NCBI RefSeq assembly: GCF_034353875.1
Contig: NZ_CP133784.1
Coordinates: 868,001 to 932,000 of the forward strand
Source of the DNA: Pseudomonas sp. MH9.2
Lineage (GTDB): Bacteria > Pseudomonadota > Gammaproteobacteria > Pseudomonadales > Pseudomonadaceae
Reading direction: 5' to 3'
Length of the DNA: 64,000 bases
The notes under the pieces are model-generated. The model made no database searches. It was not told the DNA's origin and saw only the letters and a list, made by a program, of their open reading frames with translations. Shown here one piece after another: positions 9,256 to 18,346 of this stretch (position 1 is the stretch's first letter; each line of letters opens with the position of its first letter). Made by a program: the position numbers and the translations under genes.

Positions 9256-10872
9256 GGCCGATTCTGTTGAAAAAGTAGATCTCCTGCCTGGCCTGCGGCA
9301 AAATAAGGTCATCGGCCAGCGGGAGGATTCGCAGCATGATGGGACAATTGTCGAGTGGACAGGAGCGGCTGTTTTACTCGTTCAACATTGAAGATCACAT
9401 CCCATCAAATCACCTCCTGCGCAATATTGATCGATGCCTCGATCTGAGCGATCTACGCCACTACCTCGCCGACTTTTACAGCCCGATAGGGCGTCCCTCG
9501 ATTGATCCTGAACTGATGATTCGCCTGCTGATCGTGGGCTACTGCTACGGTATTCGCTCCGAGCGCAGGTTGTGCGAAGAGGCTCATTTGAACCAGGCAT
9601 ATCGCTGGTTTTGCCGCTTGAGCCTCGAAGACGAAGTCCCAAATCACTCTACGTTTTCCAAGAATAGGCACGGTCGTTTCCGCGATAGCTCTCTGTTTCG
9701 CAGGCTGTTCAACGAGGTGCTGCGTCGCTGCATGGACGCAGGTCTGGTCAAGGGTGAAGGCTTTGCCGTGGACGCCAGCGTCATCAAGGCGGATGCCAGT
9801 CGGCAGCGCGGCGTACCAGGCGATGAAGAGGTCAACTGGAGTGACCCGTTGCTCAGCACTCGTGCCGTACGTGAGTACCTTGAAGCGCTTGATGCAGAGG
9901 CCCTTGCAGAAACACTGCCCAAGCGCCTATCGCTGACCGATCCACTATCTCGTTGGACAGCCGCTCCAGGAGGCCCGGCGTTCTTCGCGTACTCGACGAA
10001 CTACCTGATTGATGTCGAGCACGGTGTGATCATGGATGTGGAGCCAACACCGGCTCATCGAACAGCTGAGGTTGAAAGCACCAAGATCATGATTGAGCGG
10101 GTCGAGGAACAGTTCGATATCAAGCCGGATCGCCTCATCGGCGATACCGCTTATGGAATCGCACCGATGTTGGCCTGGATGGTGGACGAAAAAGATATCG
10201 AGCCACATGTGCCGGTTTGGGATAAAACCGAGCGCAAGAACGGCAGCCTCTCAAGTAGCGATTTTCAATGGAATGAAGAAACGCAGGAGTATCGCTGCCC
10301 CACCGGACACGCCCTGCGCAGCGAGTGGCGAGCCTTCAAGAACCAGCGCTCACATGTCACGAAAGCCGACACCACCATCTTTCGATCACGACAAACCGAC
10401 TGCGCGAAATGCTCGATGAAAGAGCGCTGCTGCCCGAACACTCCGGTTCGGAAAATTGCCCGTAGCATCCATGAAGCCGCGCGTGATGTTGCTCGGCGGA
10501 TCGCCGCGACGCCTCAATACGTTTGTTCTCGCCATGAGCGCAAGAAAGTCGAAATGTTGTTCGCTCACCTCAAGCGAATCCTGAGACTGGATCGATTGCG
10601 GCTACGCGGCATGAGCGGTGCGAACGATGAATTTACATTGGCAGCAGCGGTACAGAATCTGCGGAGACTGGCCAAACTGACCTCTCAAGGGCCGCCAACC
10701 ACGGGATAGGTGCGCCCGGAGTAAGTAAAAAACCTCAAATTAACCCACTAACGAAGCTGCAACGATCAACGCAGAACCGAAAAGCCACTCAACGTGGTGA
10801 ATAGGTTCTGAAGTGACGGCCAACCTCGACTTCTTCCAGCCTGAAATTCCGACTTTTTCAACAGAATCGGCC
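9256..10872 (+). mobile_element. Complete IS1182-family insertion sequence
   Basis: A perfect 21-bp inverted repeat bounds the element: 9256-9276 (begins GGCCGATTCTG) and its reverse complement at 10852-10872 (ends CAGAATCGGCC). It encloses one intact transposase gene. The length of about 1.6 kb suits the family. I see no convincing target-site duplication. Sequence outside the right end is AT-richer and unlike the left flank, marking entry into the accessory region. Confidence 0.85.
9336..10709 (+). CDS. IS1182-family transposase
   Basis: The 457-residue protein has the layout of DDE transposases of the IS1182 group. The N-terminal domain contains IGRPSIDPELMIRLLIVGYCYGIRSERRLCEE. The catalytic core includes VDASVIKADAS and RLIGDTAYG. 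A zinc-ribbon-like cysteine cluster (CAKCSMKERCCPN, about 365-380) precedes the C-terminal ERKKVEMLFAHLKRILRLDRLRLRG with the final acidic residue. The frame is intact, so the element may still move. The start is the first of two ATGs after GGAGGATTCGCAGC, an adequate ribosome-binding site. Confidence 0.93.
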   Translation: MMGQLSSGQERLFYSFNIEDHIPSNHLLRNIDRCLDLSDLRHYLADFYSPIGRPSIDPELMIRLLIVGYCYGIRSERRLCEEAHLNQAYRWFCRLSLEDEVPNHSTFSKNRHGRFRDSSLFRRLFNEVLRRCMDAGLVKGEGFAVDASVIKADASRQRGVPGDEEVNWSDPLLSTRAVREYLEALDAEALAETLPKRLSLTDPLSRWTAAPGGPAFFAYSTNYLIDVEHGVIMDVEPTPAHRTAEVESTKIMIERVEEQFDIKPDRLIGDTAYGIAPMLAWMVDEKDIEPHVPVWDKTERKNGSLSSSDFQWNEETQEYRCPTGHALRSEWRAFKNQRSHVTKADTTIFRSRQTDCAKCSMKERCCPNTPVRKIARSIHEAARDVARRIAATPQYVCSRHERKKVEMLFAHLKRILRLDRLRLRGMSGANDEFTLAAAVQNLRRLAKLTSQGPPTTG

Positions 10873-11175
10873 GAATACAGCCAGTCGCGGTGAATAAAGT
10901 CCAAGCAAGCGCTTGAACTTTTTTTTCGATAAATTCTGAGGCGTTATAACCTTTTTGTCAGTTACCTGCCGCGTGAACTGGATTAATCATTAGCGATTAA
11001 CCTCTTGGCAGCGTCTCTTCCAGGAGTGAAGGACAAATACAAATTCAATAAGAATCGAGAGGCATTAGGCATTGGACACAAGCCGTTATGGTTGGCGGCT
11101 GACCAATGAACCTAAAGCGTTTGCAATGGCACAGATGAGGGGCTAGTCTGATAACTGACAACTTGGAGGTAAGAA
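10873..11175. other. Intergenic, AT-rich flank of the IS element
   Basis: About 300 bases with no credible coding sequence on either strand. It is visibly richer in A and T than the backbone and contains a run of eight T near 10921. The promoter of the repeat-protein gene should lie here, and a clear GGAGG ribosome-binding site precedes the ATG at 11176. I do not see a convincing -35/-10 pair. Confidence 0.4.
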
Positions 11176-12317
11176 ATGAAAGAGCTAAACATGATGTGCG
11201 TGGGAGATACAATCTCATTCAATAACTTCTTGTCTATTTTTTCCGCAGCTGGTACTAATACAAATATATCCTTGACTATGCCCCAGGCGCTCCCTCAGCT
11301 TGAGCTCCAGAACTTGTTGATGTCAGCCGGTTCCAAAAAGCTTTCCCTTCAAATTTCTGGTCTAAGCGCGAACACGGCTCAGCTAATCGCATTGCTAAGT
11401 GCTGCGGTTGCAGCCCTGCCACCAAGGCTGACATTAGTTCCATTAACAGCCTGCCTATTTCTACGCTTCCACAAGTTGCCGCCTTGTTGGCTGGCAAGGA
11501 AAGGTCTATTTCAATAGACTGCGCTACAGCCAGCTCCGCTAGTGCGGTTGCTATAATTAATATGTTTACGGATCCTAGCACGTCACGCACAGTTGTTGGA
11601 CTTAATGCATTGACGGCCGGAGGAGTGAACGACGTAATAGCGGCTATCGGCAGTAAACCATATACCATTACTCTTGACGGAAAATTATCTACCCCAGCAG
11701 CGATTATCGATTGTGTGACTAAACTCACGGCTAGCAATTTCGAATTATCGATTACTAACGGGGGTTCTTTGTCAGTTTCAGCCCTTTCTCAAGTTTTGAG
11801 CACAGTAGGTAGCAGGAAAGCATCACTGGCACTTGACGTACTAGATCTTAACCCCACTGGCATCCTTGCAGCGCTTGGCGTCGCTGGGGTAAACACTGAC
11901 GTCTCGATAGCTTCGGCCCATACGTTCACTACCGCCGAACTTACACAGGTTAGACAACTTACAACCGGAAAAAGGCTATCGCTAGAGTTTAATGGCCGAC
12001 AACTGGGAGTCGATCCTGTCAACGGAGACAAGCTTCAGCAGGCAGTAGCAGCATCCGATATGCAAACCACAATCACTGTCAATACAGCCCAGTACCCTCC
12101 GCTCAGTTACTTGCTACCTATAATTCAGAACTCAAGCAATACTAATCTGGTTGTCTCATATAATGGCGGCCAGCTCTCTGATACAGAAGCGAATGGTAAC
12201 GTTGTGGTGCGTGGAATTGAGGTCGCCGCTGCGACCACCACAATCACCGTTACATCTGTCGGGGATGGTAGCTACTCTATTGATAATTATCTCAAGATTC
12301 TAAGTGCGGCGGGATGA
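11176..12317 (+). pseudogene. Tandem-repeat (solenoid-like) protein, interrupted by a frameshift
   Basis: Translation starts at 11176 after a perfect GGAGG site. It reads about 85 residues in one frame, then the same repeat pattern continues in the next frame to the TGA at 12315-12317, giving about 380 codons. The shift lies near 11405-11440. Without correction the first frame ends at 11517. The protein is built of about 12 units of 24-27 residues with the pattern LxxLLxxxGxxxxxLxLxIxG, for example LQNLLMSAGSKKLSLQISG and LSQVLSTVGSRKASLALDV. This is reminiscent of leucine-rich or other alpha/beta solenoids. There is no signal peptide, membrane segment or catalytic motif. Composition is AT-richer than the backbone, which suggests horizontal origin. 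Family unknown to me. The shift could be mutation, sequencing error or, less likely, recoding. Confidence 0.6.
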
Positions 12318-12344
12318 TGCTCGCAGCTTTTCAAGAAGGTCTGT

Positions 12345-12674
12345 ATGTTAGTCAAGCCATTAGCAGCAATTTTTCTGATATGTTCTATCTTAAATGAAGC
12401 GAGTGCGACTACTCGCTGCGGAACGAGGCTGGTTAATCCTGGTGACACGCTTGAAAATGTTCTACAGACGTGTGGCCAGCCTGTCGCACAGGATAGTGAT
12501 GGGCCTGTTATGCGAAATAATGGAGTGCCACGAAAAGGGGCGCAGAAAACAGATGTTTTAGTTTACGGTCCGAACGGTGGGGCCTATCAGTATATGCTTT
12601 TTATCAACGACAAGTTGATACGAGTAGATACTCGACGCAACGAGCCCTCCGGCAATCTATTGAAATGGGATTAG
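12345..12674 (+). CDS. Small exported DUF2845-type protein
   Basis: The 109-residue protein starts at an ATG preceded by AAGAAGGT, 27 bases after the repeat gene, so the two are probably cotranscribed. Residues 1-21 form a signal peptide ending SATT. The mature part begins CGTRLVNPGDTLENVLQTCGQP, the hallmark of DUF2845 periplasmic proteins, with two cysteines that could form a disulphide and a fold reminiscent of BamE/SmpA. A C-terminal YQYMLFINDKLIRVDT strand pair follows. The role is unknown. Codon usage is AT-rich like the repeat gene, so both may have arrived together. Confidence 0.7.
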   Translation: MLVKPLAAIFLICSILNEASATTRCGTRLVNPGDTLENVLQTCGQPVAQDSDGPVMRNNGVPRKGAQKTDVLVYGPNGGAYQYMLFINDKLIRVDTRRNEPSGNLLKWD

Positions 12675-12793
12675 ACTGCTAGCTGTTAGGAGCCTATCAC
12701 TCTAGTTTTTATTAGATGGTAGGCCTTATCATTTTACACTGCACTTTTCCTCTCAAGTATTCTTTCCCATCAAACAGCCATGGACATATCTTC

Positions 12794-12985
12794 TTAAGTT
12801 TCGGATCTGAGCGTGAAGGTGTCCCGAGACACAGGTATTAGTTTTTGCGGTTTCTTAAGCATTAGCGCCTCAGCCTGCCCTGGCCCATCTAGGAATATGT
12901 CATATGGAGTAAAGTGGCAGTCTGCTCTCCCACCTCCTTTTCCCTCCCAATGCGGGGAACATGCCGATTGCTTCCATGGATATTC
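12794..12985 (-). pseudogene. Orphan 3' fragment of an unrecognised gene
   Basis: On the minus strand a 64-codon open stretch without a start codon runs from just after a TAG (12986-12988) to a TAA at 12794-12796. Its translation looks protein-like (ACSPHWEGKGGGRADCHFTP, then YDIFLDGPGQAEALMLKKPQ, ending TFTLRSET). The putative left end of the decayed IS (about 13011) lies close to its upstream side, so the insertion may have cut off the 5' part. I cannot name the family. The rest of 12675-13010 shows nothing else. Confidence 0.4.
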
Positions 12986-13010
12986 CTAGAGTGGTGGCTG
13001 CTTCGGGTCC

Positions 13011-13490
13011 AGGCTGTGTGAAAACGCCAGTGATTGTCTAACCTTTTGATCGTCGAGATCTGATCGGGGTCGATCATGAAGCGATTCATTGAGGGCGAGA
13101 CTCGGACGCAGGTGACGCTGCTGCCGGAGTGTCTCGACGATTACGTCACCGAGACCAATCCGGTGCGCGTAGTCGACGTTTTTGTCAACGAACTCACCTG
13201 GGCAGGTTTGGATTTAAAGGCGACATACCGGCAGACACTGGCCGACCTGCTTATCATCCTGCAATTCTGCTGAAGATCTACATCTACGGTTATCTCAACC
13301 GCATTCAGTCGAGCCAGCGGCTGGAACGAGAAGCCCAACGGCAGTCAGCAATCGCTGACCGCAATTTCACCAGCGCCAAATTGAAGCGAGAATGGAAGAA
13401 GTTGAATCGAGCATCAACCGTTACCTGACGACACTCGATGCTGCCGACCGGCAAGACCCGACACCCTCTGAGTCCAAGGCTGTACAGCTT
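13011..13490 (+). mobile_element. Decayed IS1182-type element (left end plus transposase remnant)
   Basis: The stretch AGGCTGTGTGAAAACGCC at 13011-13028 resembles the terminal repeat of IS1182-group elements. It is followed by a wrecked transposase gene. No matching right end is found before the helicase gene, whose stop codon is at 13491. The remnant therefore seems truncated on its right side, abutting the helicase 3' end. Confidence 0.55.
13076..13488 (+). pseudogene. Frameshifted, internally deleted transposase remnant
   Basis: Three successive reading frames together spell a transposase of the MKRFIEGETRTQVTLLPECL type. Frame one covers 13076 to about 13210, with DDYVTETNPVRVVDVFVNEL. 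Frame two, to about 13390, has GRPAYHPAILLKIYIYGYLN and RIQSSQRLEREAQR. It then jumps to DRNFTSAKLKRE, skipping the part that carries the catalytic aspartates. Frame three ends with SSINRYLTTLDAADRQDP. Two frameshifts and an internal deletion make it non-functional. It is not the same element as the intact one at 9256: the N-terminal sequences differ clearly. Confidence 0.8.
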
Positions 13491-16400
13491 TTACAGTCCG
13501 CTGGACGTCACCCGTTGCGCCAAGCTAGTGCGGTTGATTGCAAGTTCGTCGCTTACATCAGGGCCGCGATAGACCATGGAAGTTTCATGGTGCACATAAT
13601 CGCCATAGCGCTGCGCACTCAGCCAATTGAACGAGCCGATACACAGCAATTCCTCATCGGCCATAACGATCTTGCTGTGCACCTTGTTGACCACGCACAC
13701 CTGAACATCCCGCGTTTTCAGCGCGGCAATCGCGTCTTTGAATTCCGCAATTCTCTCGGGATCGCCCTCAGGCTTGGCGCGTTTGATACCCGTGTTGAAT
13801 CGCAGGTCGGTATACACCACCACTTGGACGCCGCGCTGCACCGTATTGCCCATGATGTCCATCGCGCCGCTTTCCTGCATCCATCGCAATTTCACCCAGG
13901 GCGTTACGATCTGAACCTGCTGGCGAGCCGTTTCCAGCGTGTGCATCAGAAACCGATCATGCTCTTCAACTTCATGCAGGTGGCTCAATCCGGTATGCGC
14001 CGTTTGTAAATCATCCCGGGGTTGATAATCGAAAATCAGCTCGTTCGCCGAATCCGCCAACAGAAACTGGGTCAAACGCCCACGCGGCTTGCTTTTCGGC
14101 ACTTGGCTGAACAGGTCCATGTCGCCAAACACCAGAAAACTGTCCTTGGCCCGAGAAACGGCAACGTTCAGCATGCTGTCCTTGCGGTCGATAAATTCGC
14201 CATCGGCATGTTTGGAATAGACCGCCGAGAAGATCACCACCGGCCGCTCGGCGCCTTGGAATGAGTGAACCGTGCCGACAGTCATCTCGCCATCGCCTTT
14301 ACCGGTCTTGATGCCCCGTGCTGTGCAGGCCTGAACGATCGCCTGCGTCTGTGCGCCGAACGGCGTGATCACACCGAGGATTTCCCACAGATCCTTCTTG
14401 TAGCGCTTTGTCAGCTCGGCTCCATTTGCTTGAATCCACGCAGTGATCGTCTGCGCTTCCAAGAGGTTATGACGGCTACCGCCATTGCTCTGCTGGCACA
14501 TTCCATCAATATGCAGGTAGCCCAGCCCCGGCAAGCCACCTTCCGGTTTTCGCCCTCGTCGCGGTTGCAGCTTGCCCCTGTAGCAAAGGGCATTGCAGTA
14601 ATCGATTATCGAGTCGTAGCAGCGACGGTGCTCATACAGATACATGCCTCGGGCGAGGTCATGATCGTAGTGATACCGACTGGTCGCCTGGGCGATGGCC
14701 ATGACGCTGCCATTGGCCGCGCTACGGCCGCTATCGCAGAAGGCGGCATAGTCGTCATCGACCTTGTCGCGCGATAGCAGACCGGCGCTTATCAGGTTGC
14801 CGATATCGACCGCAGCCGGAATCGACCAGATGGGTTCGATCTGCTGAGTGTCGCCTATCACCAACGCGTGCTTGGCGAGCGCGAACGACGGCGCGGCGAC
14901 TTCAGGAAGAACTTGGCCGGCTTCGTCGACGATCAGAAGATCAATGAAGTTCAACGCATAGTCATCGACGAAGCCGTTACCGTCGTGCCGCCTGCAGCGC
15001 AGTTCCTTGGGCAGCCTGAAGAAGGTGGCCACCACACAGGGCGTGAGCTTCATCCACCGCCGCCAGTTTTTCTCAAGGGTCTTGCGACCATTTTTGCCGC
15101 GGCTCATGAGAATTTCTGGCAGGCTTTCGGCGACTTCCATCAGCCAACGGCCTTCCCAATAATGGGTAGTCAGCAGGAAGATTTCGAAACGCAGGGAAGT
15201 GTCCGCCCAGCTGTCGCAGTCGTTGAGAGTCACCTGGGCAGCAGGCCTGTCGGTAGGAATCGGCAGAACGGCAATCACTGCTTGCCAATTCAATACCTGA
15301 CGTTGCTCGGCTTGCAGCAATTGTCGGGCCTGCTGCAGTTGGGCTTCGAGTACTTCCTGGGCCTTGCTGGCTTGAGCCACGGCGGCCGTCAACCGGGTTT
15401 CGATTTCGCAAACACTGGCGGCGTTTTGCAGTTCGGTGTTGGCCTCATCGAGGTGTAATTTCGCCAAGCGCAGACGTTTGCCAGCGACCGGGCCAAACCA
15501 GCCGAACAGCGTGTAGATCAGCGGCTCGTGTGCCAGATAGTGTTTGAAATCCTTCAGACGTGCTTTCGCGTTCGCAAGCTGTTCGGCCTGATTGAGGTGC
15601 TGCGCGTCAATACGCGCGATGCCTGCCTGTGGATCATCGCTCAGCAGTGCCTGGATGGCTTCGCGGGCGCCGACCAGTTTGGCCCAGGCCTGCTCAATAT
15701 CAGTGAGTTGCTGCTGTCGCGAGCGGATCGCGGCCTGGAGCTGCTTGACCGCACCTTGGACGCTCGGGCTCAGATCATCGGGGAAGGCGATGACGGCTCG
15801 GGCCAGGTAGGCCTGTTGCGCCTTGTCCAGATAGGCCTGCGACTCAAGCTCGGTGAAAAAGCTTTTGGTCTGGTAGGTGCGGGCCATTTCTGCTTCGGCC
15901 GAAGACTTGGGAAAGTAAGCGCCGAAGCTTTTGATATCGGGCAGCCAGCGCCCCGCAAAGGGGCCGCTCCCTTCTGAGAAGTCCTTGCCGAACGCTTTGA
16001 TGATGTTGGTCACGGCTTGGTTGTTGGTGGAACTGGCCACGATCACTGGCGGCTCGCCACCGGCCACTGCGGCCTTGGCCCAGAGCGAGGCGACGACCGA
16101 AAGCAGCAAGGTGGTTTTACCAGTACCCGGCGGCCCGTTGACGGCCAGCACATCCCCCGCATCAGCGACGAGGAGATGAGCCAAGCCATCACGTTGGGCG
16201 GGCGCCAAGGCATATTCGTTCCCGGCATGGCCAAGTCGCGCGGCAAACTGGCTATTGGCGGGCAAGCAAACTTCGTCAGGGCTAGAATCGCGCTGAGCGA
16301 AGCGGTCGAACAGGGGTGCGTCGGGCTTGCTGTCGCGCAAGTGGTCGTAGAGGCAGACGATATTGCGGCTGAAGCCGTCAGCTTTGTCTTCCTTGAACAA

Positions 16401-16994
16401 ATAGCAGAAGTTGACCAGGTCGAAGCCATCCTCTGCCCCCTCCCAGCCGCTGGTGACCTTGCGGAACATTTTCATGCAGAACTGCAGATAGGCATTCCAC
16501 TTGTCGCGGTGCTGGTCTGCGGTCAGTTCTTCACCCTCGGCGGATGGATCGAACTGCGGCACGTCTTCGGCGGACAAAAACGCGTCCAAATCGACTTGGG
16601 CACCGATGGCGAAATTGTCGCGGTCCAGCGGTTCGAGAATGTCGCGGGGCATCAGGGTTTGCGATGTCGGATAAAGACGACCATCGTGGGCGACTAACAC
16701 TCGACATATAACCGGGGTGATGAACGCTGGCAGACCGTTGCGGGCTTTGCGGTGCTCCAGGCGTGACTTGTAAACCAAGGGCCGCAGGGTGATTTCTGCG
16801 CAGGGTAATTCGGCGGGTTCGTTGGCGAATAACAGGCTCACCTGCTCTGCCGGCACACACCCTGCGAATAAGGCCTCAATGGGTAAAGCGGTGAGTTTTT
16901 CGGCTTGGCTGGAGGACAAGGCGCCGTTGCCATTTTCGGCATCGGCCAAGGAATTGCGCCAGTAGTTCGCGAGTTTGAAGGAATAGTCGTTCAT
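13491..16994 (-). CDS. SF1 helicase-phospholipase D fusion, Mokosh type II (MkoC)-like defence candidate
   Basis: The 1167-residue cytosolic protein carries a superfamily 1 (Upf1/DNA2-like, AAA_11/AAA_12) helicase split by a long coiled-coil insertion (about 385-560). Walker A is GPPGTGKTT at about 287-295; Walker B is LLIVDEAGQ; later motifs are IGDTQQIEP, GTVHSFQGAE and NVAVSRAKD. The C-terminus has a single phospholipase D-type nuclease motif: HSK at about 1106-1108 in VHSKIVMADEELLCIGSFNW. Helicase plus PLD in one polypeptide is the layout described for Mokosh type II (MkoC), an anti-phage system; type I splits these into two proteins. The gene stands alone between mobile-element debris and unrelated metabolic genes, as expected for a mobile defence gene. 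A general repair role is the alternative. Domain calls are firm; the Mokosh label is inference. Confidence 0.7.
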   Translation of the reverse strand: MNDYSFKLANYWRNSLADAENGNGALSSSQAEKLTALPIEALFAGCVPAEQVSLLFANEPAELPCAEITLRPLVYKSRLEHRKARNGLPAFITPVICRVLVAHDGRLYPTSQTLMPRDILEPLDRDNFAIGAQVDLDAFLSAEDVPQFDPSAEGEELTADQHRDKWNAYLQFCMKMFRKVTSGWEGAEDGFDLVNFCYLFKEDKADGFSRNIVCLYDHLRDSKPDAPLFDRFAQRDSSPDEVCLPANSQFAARLGHAGNEYALAPAQRDGLAHLLVADAGDVLAVNGPPGTGKTTLLLSVVASLWAKAAVAGGEPPVIVASSTNNQAVTNIIKAFGKDFSEGSGPFAGRWLPDIKSFGAYFPKSSAEAEMARTYQTKSFFTELESQAYLDKAQQAYLARAVIAFPDDLSPSVQGAVKQLQAAIRSRQQQLTDIEQAWAKLVGAREAIQALLSDDPQAGIARIDAQHLNQAEQLANAKARLKDFKHYLAHEPLIYTLFGWFGPVAGKRLRLAKLHLDEANTELQNAASVCEIETRLTAAVAQASKAQEVLEAQLQQARQLLQAEQRQVLNWQAVIAVLPIPTDRPAAQVTLNDCDSWADTSLRFEIFLLTTHYWEGRWLMEVAESLPEILMSRGKNGRKTLEKNWRRWMKLTPCVVATFFRLPKELRCRRHDGNGFVDDYALNFIDLLIVDEAGQVLPEVAAPSFALAKHALVIGDTQQIEPIWSIPAAVDIGNLISAGLLSRDKVDDDYAAFCDSGRSAANGSVMAIAQATSRYHYDHDLARGMYLYEHRRCYDSIIDYCNALCYRGKLQPRRGRKPEGGLPGLGYLHIDGMCQQSNGGSRHNLLEAQTITAWIQANGAELTKRYKKDLWEILGVITPFGAQTQAIVQACTARGIKTGKGDGEMTVGTVHSFQGAERPVVIFSAVYSKHADGEFIDRKDSMLNVAVSRAKDSFLVFGDMDLFSQVPKSKPRGRLTQFLLADSANELIFDYQPRDDLQTAHTGLSHLHEVEEHDRFLMHTLETARQQVQIVTPWVKLRWMQESGAMDIMGNTVQRGVQVVVYTDLRFNTGIKRAKPEGDPERIAEFKDAIAALKTRDVQVCVVNKVHSKIVMADEELLCIGSFNWLSAQRYGDYVHHETSMVYRGPDVSDELAINRTSLAQRVTSSGL

Positions 16995-17749
16995 CGTCCT
17001 GATTCAATGCGGACCGTGACTCACTGTGACGGTCGATGGATGGTGATTGGGCCGAGGGTAGCGTGTTGGGTGGGGAATGGCCAATCAGGACATGCTGCGG
17101 AACGGGATACTCCAAGGCTCTAGCATCGGTGTCAGTGGGTTGTATTGATAAACAATCTCCCCGAGAATCGAAAACTTACTGAATAGCCCCTGGTTTCATA
17201 GACAGCTTGGAAGGCTGCTTGGGGGCTGCGGAGCTTCGGTTTCAAGCTCTACGGTTCCGATTTACCAAGCCCTGGGTTTTCGCGTATGTGGAATCCAGGT
17301 TGTTCAGGTTGCAATGCGCTGGGGCATTCCAAGGCCTCGGGGAATCATGCCGATGGTCAACGTGGAAGCTTTCGAGTCAGTGCAGATCGCAAGTGTCGCA
17401 ACCAACAGAGTCGTCAAGCAAAAAGACGGGGACATACTTAATAAAGATCGAGAAAAACGCATTAGCGAGATAATGAATTTTCTTGGAAGCCAGCTACCCA
17501 TTCAGCATATGACTATCAGTGATTAATCAATCAACCCATGCAGGTCAATCGAGCGGGTTAGTGTTTACGCCTTAAGCGACCACCCAGCGCCCCCCTCTTT
17601 GTTTCGCAAAGAGGGGGTATGTGACCTGAACGCCGGCAAAAAGTGCGAGCAGGTGAATTATTCAGTGTCTCCTCAGGGGCATAGTTTGAGTGCTACGCCC
17701 CATATAATTGATTGACTGCGCATTGTATTGGGGTGGAGGTTTTTATGAA
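16995..17749. other. Intergenic, 755 bases between helicase and FMN reductase genes
   Basis: No confident gene. A plus-strand frame at 17350-17526 (ATG GTC AAC) gives a hydrophilic peptide (begins MVNVEAFESVQIASVATNRV, ends HMTISD) that might be a small protein or a fragment; ribosome-binding sequence is poor. A strong hairpin lies at 17591-17617. The helicase promoter should lie directly above 16994. Confidence 0.3.
17591..17617. terminator. Strong 11-bp stem-loop (possible terminator)
   Basis: CCCCCTCTTTG (17591-17601) pairs perfectly with CAAAGAGGGGG (17607-17617) around the loop TTTCG. No T tract follows on either strand, so intrinsic termination is uncertain. It lies 3' of the FMN reductase gene on the minus strand and could end or stabilise that transcript. 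Confidence 0.45.
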
Positions 17750-18346
17750 TTACATACCATTGGAGAAGTCCGGCTGATACATATCGATATCGTTACGCAC
17801 TGTTTGCAACGTTTTATCGTAGCAACACAGCATATGCAAAGCCCAATCGGCACGCGCCCGAAGGCGAATGTCATTTTCGTCTTGAGGTTCTCCATTGTTC
17901 AGCATACTTTCAACTTGCCTGACGATCAGTTGTTCCGGGAGGTAGGTGATCCGGCAATTTTTATAACTGGACCCACGTAACTCAGCGATAGGATAGGCGC
18001 CCCCTAATCCGGCCGAAACCCCCACCAATAGCGCTGGCTTATGTCCCAATTCGGCGAGACCGGCGTAAAGGAAGAAATTTTTTAAGGCTGGGCAAGCCAT
18101 GCCGTTCCACTCCGGACTGATGACGACCAGCGCTGTTGCTTTTTTAAGAATTGACTGCTGTTTGCTCCAGACGTTATCAGTGTCTTTCTCCGGCCAGGGT
18201 GGTAGCCGGCTTGATGCTAAGTCTATTAAGTTTATTGACTCGCAAAGTTCGAGTCTTTCTAATCGGTCGCGCAGATAGTTGGCGACCTTGACCGATTGAC
18301 TGTCTGATCTATTCGATCCAGACAGCAGAACGATATGACTACTCAT
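17750..18346 (-). CDS. NADPH-dependent FMN reductase family flavoprotein
   Basis: The 198-residue protein has the flavodoxin-like fold of the NADPH-dependent FMN reductase family. GSNRSDSQSVKVA near residues 10-22 binds FMN phosphate, and SPEWNGMACPALKNFFLY (about 77-94) matches the conserved flavin-contacting segment, usually SPEYNxxxPGxLKNAxDW. It would reduce FMN or a quinone/azo substrate in the cytosol. The start overlaps the stop of the fatty acid hydroxylase gene (ATGA), so the two are translationally coupled. It may supply electrons to that di-iron enzyme, which is inference. Confidence 0.8.
   Translation of the reverse strand: MSSHIVLLSGSNRSDSQSVKVANYLRDRLERLELCESINLIDLASSRLPPWPEKDTDNVWSKQQSILKKATALVVISPEWNGMACPALKNFFLYAGLAELGHKPALLVGVSAGLGGAYPIAELRGSSYKNCRITYLPEQLIVRQVESMLNNGEPQDENDIRLRARADWALHMLCCYDKTLQTVRNDIDMYQPDFSNGM

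Noticed and set aside
11400..11440. Programmed frameshift in the repeat gene
   Set aside because: No slippery heptamer or clear downstream structure is visible; mutation or sequencing error is simpler, though not excluded.
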